From Madurella fahalii (taxonomy: Eukaryota > Ascomycota > Sordariomycetes > Sordariales), in NCBI GenBank assembly GCA_029876055.1, contig CM056876.1, positions 4,030,001-4,094,000 on the forward strand: a stretch of 64,000 nucleotides of DNA. The letters are read 5' to 3'. The notes below the pieces were generated by a model. The model had not been told where the DNA came from. It worked only from the letters and a program-made list of their open reading frames with translations, and searched no databases. The position numbers were made by a program, and so were the translations under genes. The number at the start of each line of letters is the position of its first letter. Position 1 is the first letter of the stretch. Positions 21,777-31,857 of this stretch are shown one piece after another.

Positions 21777-22057
21777 TGTCGGAAACACGGCACCTCTGAA
21801 TCTTGGGAAATGACAGTTTAGGATTTTTATGTGTCTTGTCTTGATTCTGTTGATTGTCGCCGGATTCATTGTCTGTGCCGTCTATCTTTGCTGGAGAGTT
21901 TGCTCCTTTTATAGACGAGATACATGTACAGGATGACGTGTATACAGTGGCGCAGTTAGCTGCCAGTCTTCCTTAGCTCAATAGAGTACATGGGTTTGGC
22001 TCCTGCACTAGATCCTGTGATCCTGATCCTTTGGACTAGCACCTGATCCTTTTGACA
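21777..22057 (-). mobile_element. LTR of family T275 without target duplication
   Basis: This 281-bp LTR has intact ends (TGTCGGAAACACGG...CTTTTGACA) but mismatched flanks (TGTCC and TTAGA). LINE sequence ends at its left and unrelated sequence starts at its right, so it probably marks a recombination junction. Confidence 0.82.
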
Positions 22058-22289
22058 TTAGAGATAGCTCTGGCTAACAGCTTGTCAGAAGGTTTATTAG
22101 ATCGCAATTGTGACTACGATTGCGACGGCACAGGCGAGGCAGGCGCTGCAGGCAATGATAGGAACTGTATAGGCGAGGAGGGTATTACGATAGACGGCAA
22201 CGTCGTCGTAGTCGTCGTCGTCGTTGTCGTCGGATAGTACGATCGCGGTTACGATCGCGTGGAGGCAGTTTTTCGACCCTCGCTTCGCC
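22058..22289. repeat. Low-complexity region with GTC trinucleotide run
   Basis: No gene was seen. A GTC/GTT run at about 22199-22233 encodes nothing convincing. Dyads such as GATCGCAATTGTGA...GACTACGATTGCGAC and CGATCGCGGTTACGATCGCG occur nearby. Confidence 0.45.
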
Positions 22290-22871
22290 CTAGGAGTCAG
22301 GAACCTCGGCGCGGGCCCGCAATCGCGATTGTGCCTCTGCTATAGAAGGTTTGGAGGTTCTACTTCGACTAGATGCTGAATTCGATGCTGACTTCGATAC
22401 AGTAGATGTAGTACTATCGCCATCAGTCGACGCGGTTGGGCGTGCCGTTGGGCGAGCCCGTAAGCGGTTACGTGGGCGGCTGACAGGCACGTCAGTGGAT
22501 TCCTGTGTCGCCCCCCCAAAACCTACTACGCGATTCGATTGTAGGGTTAAATCCAACGTTGTCGACTGCCTACTGGCACCGCAAAAGCGAATCCTGGTGA
22601 TTGGCCGTTGGGATGGAGTCTCAGGGACTGTATCTCGTCCCTGGTTCGTGACCAGACTGCTGGTTGATCTGGTTAGGCGTATACAGGGCAAGCGCTGAGA
22701 CGGCTCGTCAACGCTGCTTTGCGTGGACGCCCTATTACGCTTGGAACCTCGTGATGGCATCGCTGCAAAGCGTACAATTCGACGAAGAGACCGACGTTGT
22801 GGGTAGCTGGCTCGCCGGGCAGTGCCAGGAAGCTTCAAGATCGACTTGGGGGCGGTGAGGCCAGCCATCAA
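22290..22871 (-). CDS. Hypothetical Arg/Ser/Thr-rich protein, possibly transposon-borne
   Basis: The minus-strand frame gives 193 residues. It starts MMAGLTAPKSILKLPGTARR, is rich in Arg, Ser and Thr, and ends in Ala/Arg-rich sequence (AEAQSRLRARAEVPDS). No domain is recognised. The upstream region is the 240-bp repeat at 22886-23124, which in this orientation lies just before the start codon. The ORF may therefore belong to the same mobile unit, whose second repeat copy lacks the ORF. The plus strand also carries an open frame here, so coding status is uncertain. Confidence 0.35.
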   Translation of the reverse strand: MMAGLTAPKSILKLPGTARRASYPQRRSLRRIVRFAAMPSRGSKRNRASTQSSVDEPSQRLPCIRLTRSTSSLVTNQGRDTVPETPSQRPITRIRFCGASRQSTTLDLTLQSNRVVGFGGATQESTDVPVSRPRNRLRARPTARPTASTDGDSTTSTVSKSASNSASSRSRTSKPSIAEAQSRLRARAEVPDS

Positions 22872-22885
22872 CAGGCAGGCGGCGC

Positions 22886-23124
22886 CTGGGCTGGGCAGCT
22901 GCGCGCAAGTGGCGGGCAGGCACGTGAGAGGGTAAGTAAGCGCTCCAGATAGCCCAGAATCGCTTCAATTTGACGAAAACCTCGGAAAACGCGTTTTTAG
23001 GTGGTTTTGCTCAGTATCTACAGATTCAACTATCCTGCCAGACTGGCGGTCTGGCCTGACAGGGAGGAGGGAGAGAGCCCCCCAAAAAGTGGGGCTGACT
23101 TGGTGTTCTGAAGGCACAGCGGTT
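22886..23124 (+). repeat. 240-bp dispersed repeat, copy 1
   Basis: The sequence from GGGCAGCTGCGCGCAAGTGG to GAAGGCACAGCGG recurs at 31618-31857 in the same orientation with few differences, and flanks differ on both sides. It contains two hairpins near its right end: CCAGAC-tggcg-GTCTGG and AGCCCC-...-GGGGCT. It looks like the conserved end of a transposon. Confidence 0.7.
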
Positions 23125-23647
23125 TAAATGCTGTCTATCCGATCCAATTCTGGCTTGGCTGCATCAACAAACTCGCCGAACAGATATAGCTCGACCAAGA
23201 CGAAGACAGCGATGTCACCGCGTTGCTAGAGGAATCCGATCAGCAATAACGCCTCGTCTCGATCATGAAGGACGTGTGGTCAAGGCTTTCTTAAGTCGTC
23301 CTTCGTCCTTCCGATCCCGAATTGGAGCAGATTGATTAACACCACGATTTACACGTCCTTTGCAATTATGCCTTCCGTTCCGGGATACGGAAAAACCTTC
23401 CCCACCATACGTCTTGTAGCATTTACATATTCTCATCGGTCCTCCAACGGGTTTAGGCAATATGCACAAATATTAGTCATACTCCCAGCACAATTAAGTG
23501 TAAATGGTCTAATGATCGCAATAGGCTATGGTTATAATTTTGTGTCTTTTCTACAGCCGTCCCCAAGGAATAAATTCCTCTTACCTTTCTGCTCTCCGTT
23601 CCCATAGCCCGGAGCCGTAACCCCAAAAGCTCTTCAACATATCCAAG
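23125..23647. other. Upstream region of the AA9 gene
   Basis: No gene was found. Short open frames on both strands show no domain. The last 100 bases are pyrimidine- and A-rich leader (TCTTCAACATATCCAAG before ATG). Confidence 0.4.
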
Positions 23648-24565
23648 ATGAAGCTCTTCGGTTCTGCGATCTGTGTTATCCTATCCGCTCCAGTGGCCTT
23701 CTCTCATTGTAAGCAGCCCGATATTCACTTTTCAAGCATTTGCTAAGCATCAATCTTGACATTCAATCAAAGACATCTTCAGCCAATTCATCCTCGAGGG
23801 CCGAGTCTTTGCTAAGTACCAATATATTCGGCCCGTACCTATCTGGAATCCTTTAACCGACTATGGCTCCACCGACCTTCGTTGCAATCGTCAAGGCCAC
23901 TCAGGCGCCGGCACTGATGTCCTAACAGTGAAGGCAGGATCTACCGTAAGAAAACTCACTGAGTTTGAAGGAACGGAACTTGGGCATCAGCGTCAAACTG
24001 ATCATTGTAGGTTGGGTTTGCCACTCTCGAATCGATAACCCACCCCGGACCATACGCAGCGTACCTCTCGCCCGCGCCGCCCAACGTCCCCGTCCAGTCC
24101 TACGACGGCAGCGGCTCCTGGTTCAAGATTTGGGAAAAAGGCACATTCCCCGAATTCAGCACTTCAACGGAATACAAGTACACATGGGATATGGACAGCC
24201 ACGACTGGAACTTTACAATTCCAGCAACTACTCCGAACGGGGAATACTTGCTTCGATTCGAGCACATCGCGTTGCATTTTGCGAACAGGAAAGGGGGCGC
24301 CGAATTCTACGTCAGCTGTGCGCAGATTAAGGTCGTCGGGGGTGGCGGAGGAAGTCCAGCACCGACCGTAAAGATACCGGGGTGGGTAAAGGCGGAGGAT
24401 AAAGGCCTTTTGTTGGATCTCATGGATGTTGATACGGTGAGTTTATATCTTTTCCTAGTTTACTACTGGATCGTGCAATGCGGGGGAAAGTTGCTAATGG
24501 CCCGGCCGGAGATACTGAACTACAATGCCGAGTACATCCCGGGTCCTCCGGTATGGAGCGGTTAG
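23648..24565 (+). CDS. AA9 lytic polysaccharide monooxygenase (four exons)
   Basis: Exons 23648-23708, 23773-23945, 24011-24436 and 24512-24565 join in frame to 237 residues. The introns are 64, 65 and 75 nt with GT...AG ends. Residues 1-19 are a signal peptide (MKLFGSAICVILSAPVAFS), and cleavage leaves His20 as the mature N-terminus. The histidine brace is His20 and His89 (ITHPGP), with axial Tyr178 in EFYVSCAQIKV and His167 in HIALH. YDGSGSWFKIW, FTIPATTPNGEYLLR and the C-terminal IPGPPVW are AA9 hallmarks. Copper-dependent oxidation of cellulose or related glucans outside the cell is the family role. Residue 176 is Glu where the family usually has Gln beside the copper tyrosine. No carbohydrate-binding module is attached. 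All exons are open, so the gene appears intact despite nearby transposons. Confidence 0.93.
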
Positions 24566-24955
24566 AATGGCGTATGGGCGGTGGTTCCCTAACCACGAGA
24601 ATGCATCAAGGCCAAGCAGTGGGAATTGCGTTGTCCTGCTGGTAATGCCCGTGTCGACGGAGAAGTTACCTTGAGTTATGCCCTGGTATCCCCTTGCAGA
24701 GTTCTCGGAAATCACGATATGGGCATCGGGTATTGAGACACAATCCCCTGAATCGACCCATGAACCACTTTGCAACCCGTACTTGGAGCTTGCGACGCAA
24801 TCGGAAAAGATATTTGTGGCCCATGAATCGCTTGCTACTAAATTACAGGGTAATTGCAGCTTTGACCGGGAATTAAGCCTTTTTTACGTATAACGTAGTT
24901 ATCTATAGCTCTAATTGTTATCTATAAGCTTGGATATGGTAGCTTCTCTGCTGCC
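24566..24955. other. Intergenic, nothing recognised
   Basis: Small overlapping frames on both strands have no domain. An AT-rich stretch at about 24885-24935 could be a 3' processing region. Confidence 0.35.
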
Positions 24956-25985
24956 TGGTTTGATCAAACGATGGCGCAAGCACCCCCTTATTGGACACCC
25001 TCTTCCGGTCTCATTCCACGCCCTTAAGATACCTTGGTGACACCCGCGCCGATTATGAGCTGCGTTTTCGCCGATGTCCCGGCTAGGTGTAAAAGTCGAG
25101 CTACCTAAACATCGTCGTGCTTGAGGATTCATTTACCAGCTCGGGCCCCAACGGCCAACACGGCTGCCTCTTCTTCCCGTTCATCGGGCCGAGCCTTTAC
25201 TTGGACAAGACCGCAGACAACTTGACTCATTCCTAACGACACCATATCTGCTAGCAGCTCGTAAGCGCCGTCGCCTGTATGTGCTCATATGGTGTCTGCC
25301 ACGGAGGTAATGCCTTCTTCCCTCACCCATTGCTATTGAATCGACGCAGTAAACAACTAACGCGCATCCCATCCTAGACCTCACGCCCTCAAACATAACA
25401 TTCATGGTTCCAGGTATGCAGTTCATGACTGAACGCTGTCTTATGGAATTCCAAGGCCCTGCTAAAAAAGACACGCTTCGACTCCGCAAAGGCACCGTGT
25501 CGCACTCCAGACACGGCCCCAAGAAGTTAGTTTCCGCTGCCTCCTTTTTGGCCTCGACTCCGCGTCGCTGACAAGCGTCCAAATCATCGACTTTGGCATG
25601 GCTTTTCTAAAAAAATGGCCCCGTCACTGGCCTCGGGATGTCCCATCCAGCTCTTCCCGCCAGAACCCTATTCCGTTGTCTGTCCGGCCTCGGCCAGGTC
25701 CGATATCTGGCAACTTGCAGACACCATGTTCTACACCTATTACTCCCTCCTACTTGTTCCAGGTCGGCTTCCAGATCGTCATTCACCTCGTTGCCGTTAT
25801 ACTCCAGTACCACGGCCCGCTCCCCAGTCATTGGAAGGGAAAGGTCGACTGGGGCCAGTACGGCTGAGCACCACCAGGAAAGCCGGTGGCGGCATTGCCC
25901 GAGCCAAACTGGTGGTTCGACGGCGCAAAGTCGACAAAGTCGTTCGACGACCGCATCACAAAACATGCCGAGAGGTAAGAGGCAT
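24956..25985 (+). pseudogene. Decayed SRPK-type serine/threonine kinase
   Basis: Fragments appear in shifting plus-strand frames: IVVLEDSFTSSGPNGQHGCL (the SRPK GPNG-H segment of the N-lobe), FFPFIGPSLYLDK, IIDFGMAF (the DFG magnesium-binding motif), RSDIWQLADTMFYTYYS (subdomain IX), FQVGFQIVIHLVAVILQYHG and PLPSHWKGKVDWGQYG. The glycine loop and catalytic lysine are missing, as is an intact catalytic loop, and at least three frame changes are needed. SRPKs phosphorylate SR proteins, and fungal genomes carry many divergent SRPK-like paralogs. This copy cannot make a kinase. Confidence 0.7.
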
Positions 25986-27276
25986 CGCATTTAAGCTCAC
26001 CCGCCGATATTTCCGGTCTAGTTGCCGCTTGCCTAGATAAAATGCAGCTAATGCGTTTTAGGAGATGGCGCTACAGATGAGTCAGGGTTGCTTCTAAATG
26101 AAACTCAGAAAGGTTATAGTAACTGTATTTTGTTGGTGCATGAAAATCTGGTTCCTTTTGAACTGTGTTTCGTAGGTAGACTACCAAGAATGCCGTGTGC
26201 TGAACACAACGTCGAGATTGTGTATGATTGGGAGCTGCGGGTTCAGAGTAGTGAAAACAGCTGTGAGGGGTTTTAGACAGTGGTACCAAGATGATCCGTT
26301 TTTTTGAGACGTCTGAAACCCATATGTCCGCGGCCAACGCTCAACATTTTCGTATAGCTTACTAATAACAAAGCCGTCTATCTACGAAGGGATACTCTCG
26401 CTCGGCGAGCCGTTTGAGGCATTGATTAGGGGAAAATGAGTGCGTATGAGTCATTCTTCATCATCACAGATCTTGTTGAATTGAAATTAAGGAAATGACG
26501 TGAGAAGGTTATTGGTGAGGTAGAAAGTGTAAATAGAATAGGAGGGACATGTGACGCACAACGAGATGGCTGCGTCGATCCATACGTTGCGTGCTGGCGG
26601 CAAGGCCCTCCTAGACCATTGAGGTGTATTCGACGAATTCTATCACTTCAGTCGACCGAGGCCCAACTAGAGGTTTCTAAATGGACTAAACAAGCAAACT
26701 GGACCCTTTAGTCCCGAATTGTTGCTGTGATGCAAAAATCCGTTCCCTCCTTTAATGCTATACCCCATGCAGAGAAGCCAAACCCAGACGTCATGAGTTG
26801 ACATTGTCTGATGTAACAAGTCTTCAACTCGCTGCTTGACAAGCGTTGTTCTATTTTCACTGACGCTTGTTTATTCTCAGAACTTGCCATATCGAACCTC
26901 AATCGTGGAAGTCTGTCTCAGCCCCTGGTTAGCGGAACACAGCTCGTCCTACTCCCATTTGATCACTATCTGCCCCGTCCAGGGCCAGAAATCCTATCGG
27001 CCTTGGTATGTCAATGATATTAGGGACGTCGGTGCACGGTCTGTGGATGAGGCCTGGGCCGATTGGAGCTTGGATGATAATAAACGAGAAAACAACGGTA
27101 CGAACCGAGCGTTGTCTCAGGTCATGTCTGTTTCACCGCCCCAATATCGACAGCCACCCATAGTCACGTGATCCCCCGTCACCTTTGATCAGTCCAGATC
27201 AGCTTCGGCTAAAATCTGCTTATTAAGCTATGGCATACAGCGTAACCTTGCTAAAAGGTGCAGTTCTAAACATTTA
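25986..27276. other. Intergenic, no supported gene
   Basis: Several open frames of 60-111 codons overlap on both strands without recognisable motifs. One at about 26880-27020 (plus) reads QPLVSGTQLVLLPFDHYLPR, which looks protein-like but is isolated and soon broken, perhaps a gene remnant. Confidence 0.3.
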
Positions 27277-27436
27277 TGATAAGCGAGTCGTACAGACAAG
27301 CGAGTCGTACACTAATATTTTTGATGGGGCTGCACGCAATTGCAAAATAAGAATTTGTTAGTGACCTTAACAATTTTATAGCACGTTTGTGAGTGCAGCT
27401 CCACTTAGATTGTTAAATTGCACGGCTCGCTTATCA
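27277..27436. mobile_element. MITE-like element with 15-bp terminal inverted repeats
   Basis: The left end TGATAAGCGAGTCGTA and right end (complement) TGATAAGCGAGCCGTG form inverted repeats around a 160-bp AT-rich core without an ORF. The left repeat is partly duplicated (GACAAGCGAGTCGTAC at about 27297). No clear target duplication was seen. The form fits a non-autonomous DNA transposon. Confidence 0.55.
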
Positions 27437-27889
27437 CACATGTTACCGAAAAGTCCAAAAGTGGCCCCCGTGTAAGCAGCCTAAAATTGGGACATTTGAA
27501 CTCACAATAGCCCTGCCCGAAACTTCATAAACAACGATTTGTCCTTCTTCCGCTTGGAATGCTTACGGGATGATGAAGACCTACCTGGCCATTTCGCCGT
27601 GTGACTGGCAAGTCCCGAAGCAACTCACTCATGGAAGGATGCCGGCTGTGCAACTGGATATGAATTGGGTGAAGAGTGGCGAGCTGGAGAAGATGATTGA
27701 GGGTCAATGGAATTATCTGAAGCCTGGCGTCATTGGTCTTTGAGGGCGGGGTCCGCGTGGTGATGTTGCGAATGAGCGAAGGGTGGATGACAGAAGTATG
27801 ACAGATGTCAGTTAGCAACTTGAGACTAATGAAAGACTTCCATGTGCGGTGATTGATGGCCCGGTTTCCCTGCACCGGGACCAATGGCC
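27437..27889. other. Intergenic, nothing recognised
   Basis: A 119-codon minus-strand frame (27525-27884) has no domain and an unlikely composition; not called as a gene. Confidence 0.35.
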
Positions 27890-28890
27890 TAGGCTTTAGT
27901 GCTGTCCGTTGTCAAGCCTACAAACACCACCAGGACGGCTGCATAGGCTGCGGTGCAAGACATAACTTCAGTGGGGTTACGTAGAAATGCCGCAGCCATC
28001 AGCTAAAATAGAGTGACGAAGCCCGTCGTTGAGACCAGTCCCGTATAGAGCATGTTGTGAAGGACCATCAACCACATGGGTGCAATGAGGAAAGCCCCAC
28101 TCAGGGAGCTACACCGATCCTCTCCCAGAACCCCTTGATTCAGCTGTGACGATAGTTCTCCGGCCGTGTATTCCGCCTCACAGCCGAGTCTGGATCTGCT
28201 GCCCCCTTCTCCCAAGGACCTTTGGCCACAACCCTTTTCACGATGTGATTACCTCGATCCCCAATAAGGTGCTGGAGCAGCTTCCAGTCGTTGTACCGTT
28301 CGCCACTCACGTAAAAGGGGTCGTCGAGGAGGAGGTGGCGCTTTTCCATGTAGTCGTAGTCCTTCAATGCTTGAGCTGTAAGAATGGAGTTTGTTAGATG
28401 CAGCCAGTTACGTAGAAGTTCAGGGGGAATTCGGTCAGGATACGACTTCCTGTAAAGCTGAAGAGTGTCAGTCCATCCAGCTGGTTGCCTGGCTTTTAAA
28501 CCGGAGATCAATCGCTTGTTGGATGAGCTTCACTCGTAGCTGGGCGATGTGGATGCGTTGCAGGACAGTGAAGTTGATGAGGTAACTCTGAGAGAAGATT
28601 ATTAAATTGCCGAATACCACCCTGTCAATGGTCTGCTGAGGTTTCGAAAGGTTTACCTGCTCACCCTGGATCTCATCAGCTGCGCTATTGACGCTGTGTA
28701 GCAAGCCCTGTAGGTTGTCCATCGGGCTCCGGGACCGCGAGATCTTGGTGATGATATTGTGGAGGTCGATATCGATGATGCATTGGTAATCTTCAAAGTC
28801 CACACTGATCTGTTTACTGTTTTTCGGGCCCTCATCCCCATTTCTGCGGCGACGTCGGTAATGGAAGGGCATTTTCATTTTGATGTCCAC
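27890..28890 (-). pseudogene. Broken fungal membrane protein, DUF6594-like
   Basis: The minus strand reads, in three successive frames, SRSPMDNLQGLLHSVNSAAD, RVVFGNLIIFSQSYLINF and ALKDYDYMEKRHLLLDD, then GPWEKGAADPDSAVRRNTRP, then AFLIAPMWLMVLHN and LYTGLVSTTGFVTLF. A further LMAAAFLRNPTEV and AAYAAVLVVFVG follow after a stop. The last parts are two or three hydrophobic membrane segments. The order (helical N-terminus, GPWE/PDSA linker, C-terminal transmembrane hairpin) resembles the fungal DUF6594 group, but I place it there with moderate confidence only. At least two frameshifts and one stop separate the parts, and no plausible introns explain them. Confidence 0.6.
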
Positions 28891-29103
28891 TTCACGGCTA
28901 CTTCAAAGATATCGATGGAGATTCTCCGCGATCTATGCGCGGGGTTTATGGGGGCGAACAGCTGGATATTCCCGAATTTTAGACATCTAAGTCAACGTCC
29001 CACTTTCTAGACACCCCACTTTCTGGGTAGTCTATAAAGACTTGCACCAAAAACTACACATTATATTTTACCTGCTTTTTACCCAGACTAAAATATAGGA
29101 AGC
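28891..29103. other. Short intergenic spacer
   Basis: Only an AT-rich spacer is seen. The motif CCCACTTTCT occurs twice near 28998-29025. Confidence 0.35.
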
Positions 29104-29396
29104 TGTCAAAAGGATCATGTGCTAGTCCAAAGGATCAGGATCACAGGATCTAGTGCAGGGGCCAAACCCATATACTCTATTGAGCTAAGGAAGACTGGCA
29201 GCTAACTGCGCCACTGTACACACGTCATCCTGTACGTGTATCTCGTCTATAAAAGGAGCAAACTCTCCAGCAAAGATAGACGGGACGGACCGAGAACGCA
29301 GAGAATGAAGACAGGGACAATCAACACAATCAAGACAACACACATAAAATCTTCGACTGTCATTTCCCAAGATTCAGAGGTGCCGTGTTTCCGACA
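29104..29396 (+). mobile_element. Solo LTR of family T275 with target duplication GAAGC
   Basis: This 293-bp LTR runs TGTCAAAAGGATCATG to GTGTTTCCGACA, with perfect GAAGC at 29099-29103 and 29397-29401. It retains the internal TATAAAAGGAGC. Confidence 0.9.
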
Positions 29397-30630
29397 GAAG
29401 CTATTGAACTACTACTACTATAACTACTTTCTGGTCTACTCTCTTTATCTGAACTATCTTCATTACAGCCAGCCGTGATTTGAGCTAGGTGGACTTAGGG
29501 TAATTGAAGCGAACTTGAAATTTAGCTCTACTTCCACTCTCTTCCTTTTGACGAGCCAAATATTCTCAATCCAGGCCTTTAAACCCCATTCTCATACCAT
29601 AGTATAGCCAACCCAAAGTTCTTATTAGAAAGATCTTTCTAATCTTATAAGTTATATTAGAAGATAAAGACCTTTTGTGAGGGTCAAGGACCCAAGGGTA
29701 GTAGGACCAGAGTGCCTGGGTATGAGCAGTGCACGCGCAACGTGGGAGCAGAGTGCTCGTTAGGGGTGAGATAGTGATCTCATTGAACTCTATCTCTCTC
29801 CTAAGTCTTGTCTTCCACCCCCCTCTTTATGCCCTGCGATAACAACGTCTGGGCTCACTTACCCCGCTTGCTACCCCGTCATCGTCCTTGCTCGTACGCT
29901 CCTTCGACGCTCCTCTGACGCGATATCTATACCCTTCTGGCTTAGCGTTGTTGTTGCTTTTTACGACCCTGCCGACGCTACGGCTTCGGGGCTTCCGTCC
30001 TGTGCCGCTGATCCTACCCAGCTGGTCTTTACAGAGCCTCCCTCTCTTCAGGCTCCTGCTTTCAGGAGCTATCCGGGCCACACGCCCCTTCGTAGGTGAT
30101 GCTGTCGACAATATTGTTTGCAGGCCCTATGCGCACTAGCTGCGTGGTTGCCCGTCCCGCGTAGCGCTCGAGGTGCTGGATGTTGGATGCCGCCTATTGT
30201 GCTTTCTCGCGGTTCTCGAGTTGCCGCCGCGTTATCTCTCCTTCCTTGCCTTCCTCGTCGTGTAGGCACTTGTAGCCGTAGGAACTTGTGGTTGCGTATA
30301 CGCTGCGGGTTGCAAGTGTGGGAGTGTCGGGGTCACTGCGTTATGTGGTGCAGCGATTGTTTGGCTATATATTGTTGCCCTCCCTTGGTCTCAACAATAG
30401 TATATGTATAGCCTCAATGACTTAGAAGTAGGGGAAAGGGGGGTTTTGCTGAGAAAAGGAAGTTAGAGTTAGTAGTATAGGGTAATTGTACTTAGGTTGT
30501 ATAGTCGTAGTATAGAGGTAGCTCTACCCTTGTTGATCGTAGTCGTCCCGGCTCAACTATCTCGAACTTCCTTTATACTGATCTTTGGTCTTATTTTTGG
30601 GAAAAGTAGGGCCTCCCTAGTTCTGGATAT
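29397..30630. other. Unassigned region with a palindrome and possible gypsy LTR/gag debris
   Basis: A perfect 20-bp palindrome ATTAGAAAGATCTTTCTAAT lies at 29624-29643. TGTGAGGGTCAAGGACCC at about 29675 resembles the start of a fungal gypsy LTR, but no end was found. From 29827 to 30269 the minus strand has overlapping Arg-rich frames (for example GRQGRRDNAAATREPRES) that might be gag debris. Base composition here is GC-balanced and not strongly RIP-like. Confidence 0.35.
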
Positions 30631-30852
30631 AAAGAGGGCTTTCCTCCCTCCAGTTCCTTTCCTCTCTTTTTCTGTTATAGTCTTACTCTCGTAGGTTGTG
30701 CCTTTCTTACTCCCTTATCTCTCTGTCTCTTTACCTATACTTCTCTACTACTTGTTTCATGCTTTTATAATTCGGTTTACTGACTGCCTAGTATATTATA
30801 GTCATCGTCCCTACTTTTGCTACTCTCGCTCCGCTCTCTCGCTCTACTCTCT

Positions 30853-31181
30853 ATGTTCCGCCCCCCCTCTACTTGGTCCGTTATATCGGACAAATACCCT
30901 ATAAGTAGTGCCCTCGCTGCTCCTATAAGGTCTCTATATATACTGATCGTTTCTTAGGCTGAAGATAATAAAGAGCCTGGCGGTCCCCTTAAGAAGTCTA
31001 AGGCTACCCCTATATCCCCTGGCTCCTCAGTGGGTTTCTAGTCCTTCCTTTTCTCGTCTTCGCTACTTCTAACCTGCTTCTCTAGGCCGAAGACGACGTC
31101 GCTCCGTCCTCCCCGTCTGCCGCTGATACCCCTAAGGCGTGCGATAAGCTTGCCGAGGGCGTCTGCCGTGTCATCCTATAA
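30853..31181 (+). pseudogene. Small spliced ORF with one in-frame stop, unknown
   Basis: A TATAAAG near 30639 and a CT-rich leader precede ATG at 30853 (MFRPPSTWSVISDKYPISSA). A GT...AG intron at 31030-31085 with CTAAC branch keeps the frame, which ends at TAA 31181 after DTPKACDKLAEGVCRVIL. One TAG interrupts before AEDNKEPGGPLKKSK. The TATA, pyrimidine leader and short exons resemble the decayed ORF at 4845-5743, but no clear sequence identity was seen. Weak call. Confidence 0.3.
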
Positions 31182-31247
31182 GTATTCTCCCTTCGGCTGC
31201 TAGCTCCCTGCTGATTATACGTAGCTGCCGTTCGTGCCTCCGCTATA

Positions 31248-31501
31248 TATCAAAAGGATCATGTGCCAAAGGATCAGGATCACAGGATCTAATGCAGGAG
31301 ACAAACCCATGTACTCTAGTCAGCTAAAGCAGGCTGGCAGCTGACTGTGCCATTGAACAGACGTTATCCTATACGGGTATCTCGTCTATAAAAGGAGCAA
31401 GCTCTCCAGCACAGACAGAGACAATCAACACAATCAAGACATGACACATAAAAATCCTCAACTGTCATTTCCCAAGATTCAGAAGTGCCGTGTTTCCGAC
31501 A
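31248..31501 (+). mobile_element. LTR of family T275, RIP-altered, no target duplication
   Basis: This 254-bp copy has the left end TATCAAAAGGATC (from TGTCAAAAG), internal deletions, TATAAAAGGAGC and the right end TTTCCGACA. The flanks CTATA and ACCTC do not match. Confidence 0.8.
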
Positions 31502-31617
31502 ACCTCCATCGCCTATAGAGCGAGCATACAGACATTTTGCGGTGTCTTTGGACGCGGAAATGGATCGCTAGTCAGCTCAAATAGACACTTATATCGCTAT
31601 GCCTGTCGTGGGCTAAC

Positions 31618-31857
31618 GCCCAGGCTGAGCAGCTGCGCGCAAGTGGCGGGCAAGCACGTGAGAGGATAAATAAGCGCTCCAGATAGCCCAGAATCGCTTC
31701 AATTTGACGAAAACCTCGGAAAACGCGTTTTTAGGCGGTTTTGCTCAGTATCTACAGATTCAACTATCCTGCCAGACTGGCGGTCTGGCCTGACAGGGAG
31801 GAGGGGGAGAGCGCCCCAAAAAGTGGGGCTGACTTGGTGTTCTGAAGGCACAGCGGG
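31618..31857 (+). repeat. 240-bp dispersed repeat, copy 2
   Basis: This is a direct-orientation copy of 22886-23124 that keeps both hairpins and ends at GAAGGCACAGCGG. The 22290-22871 ORF is not next to this copy. Confidence 0.7.
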
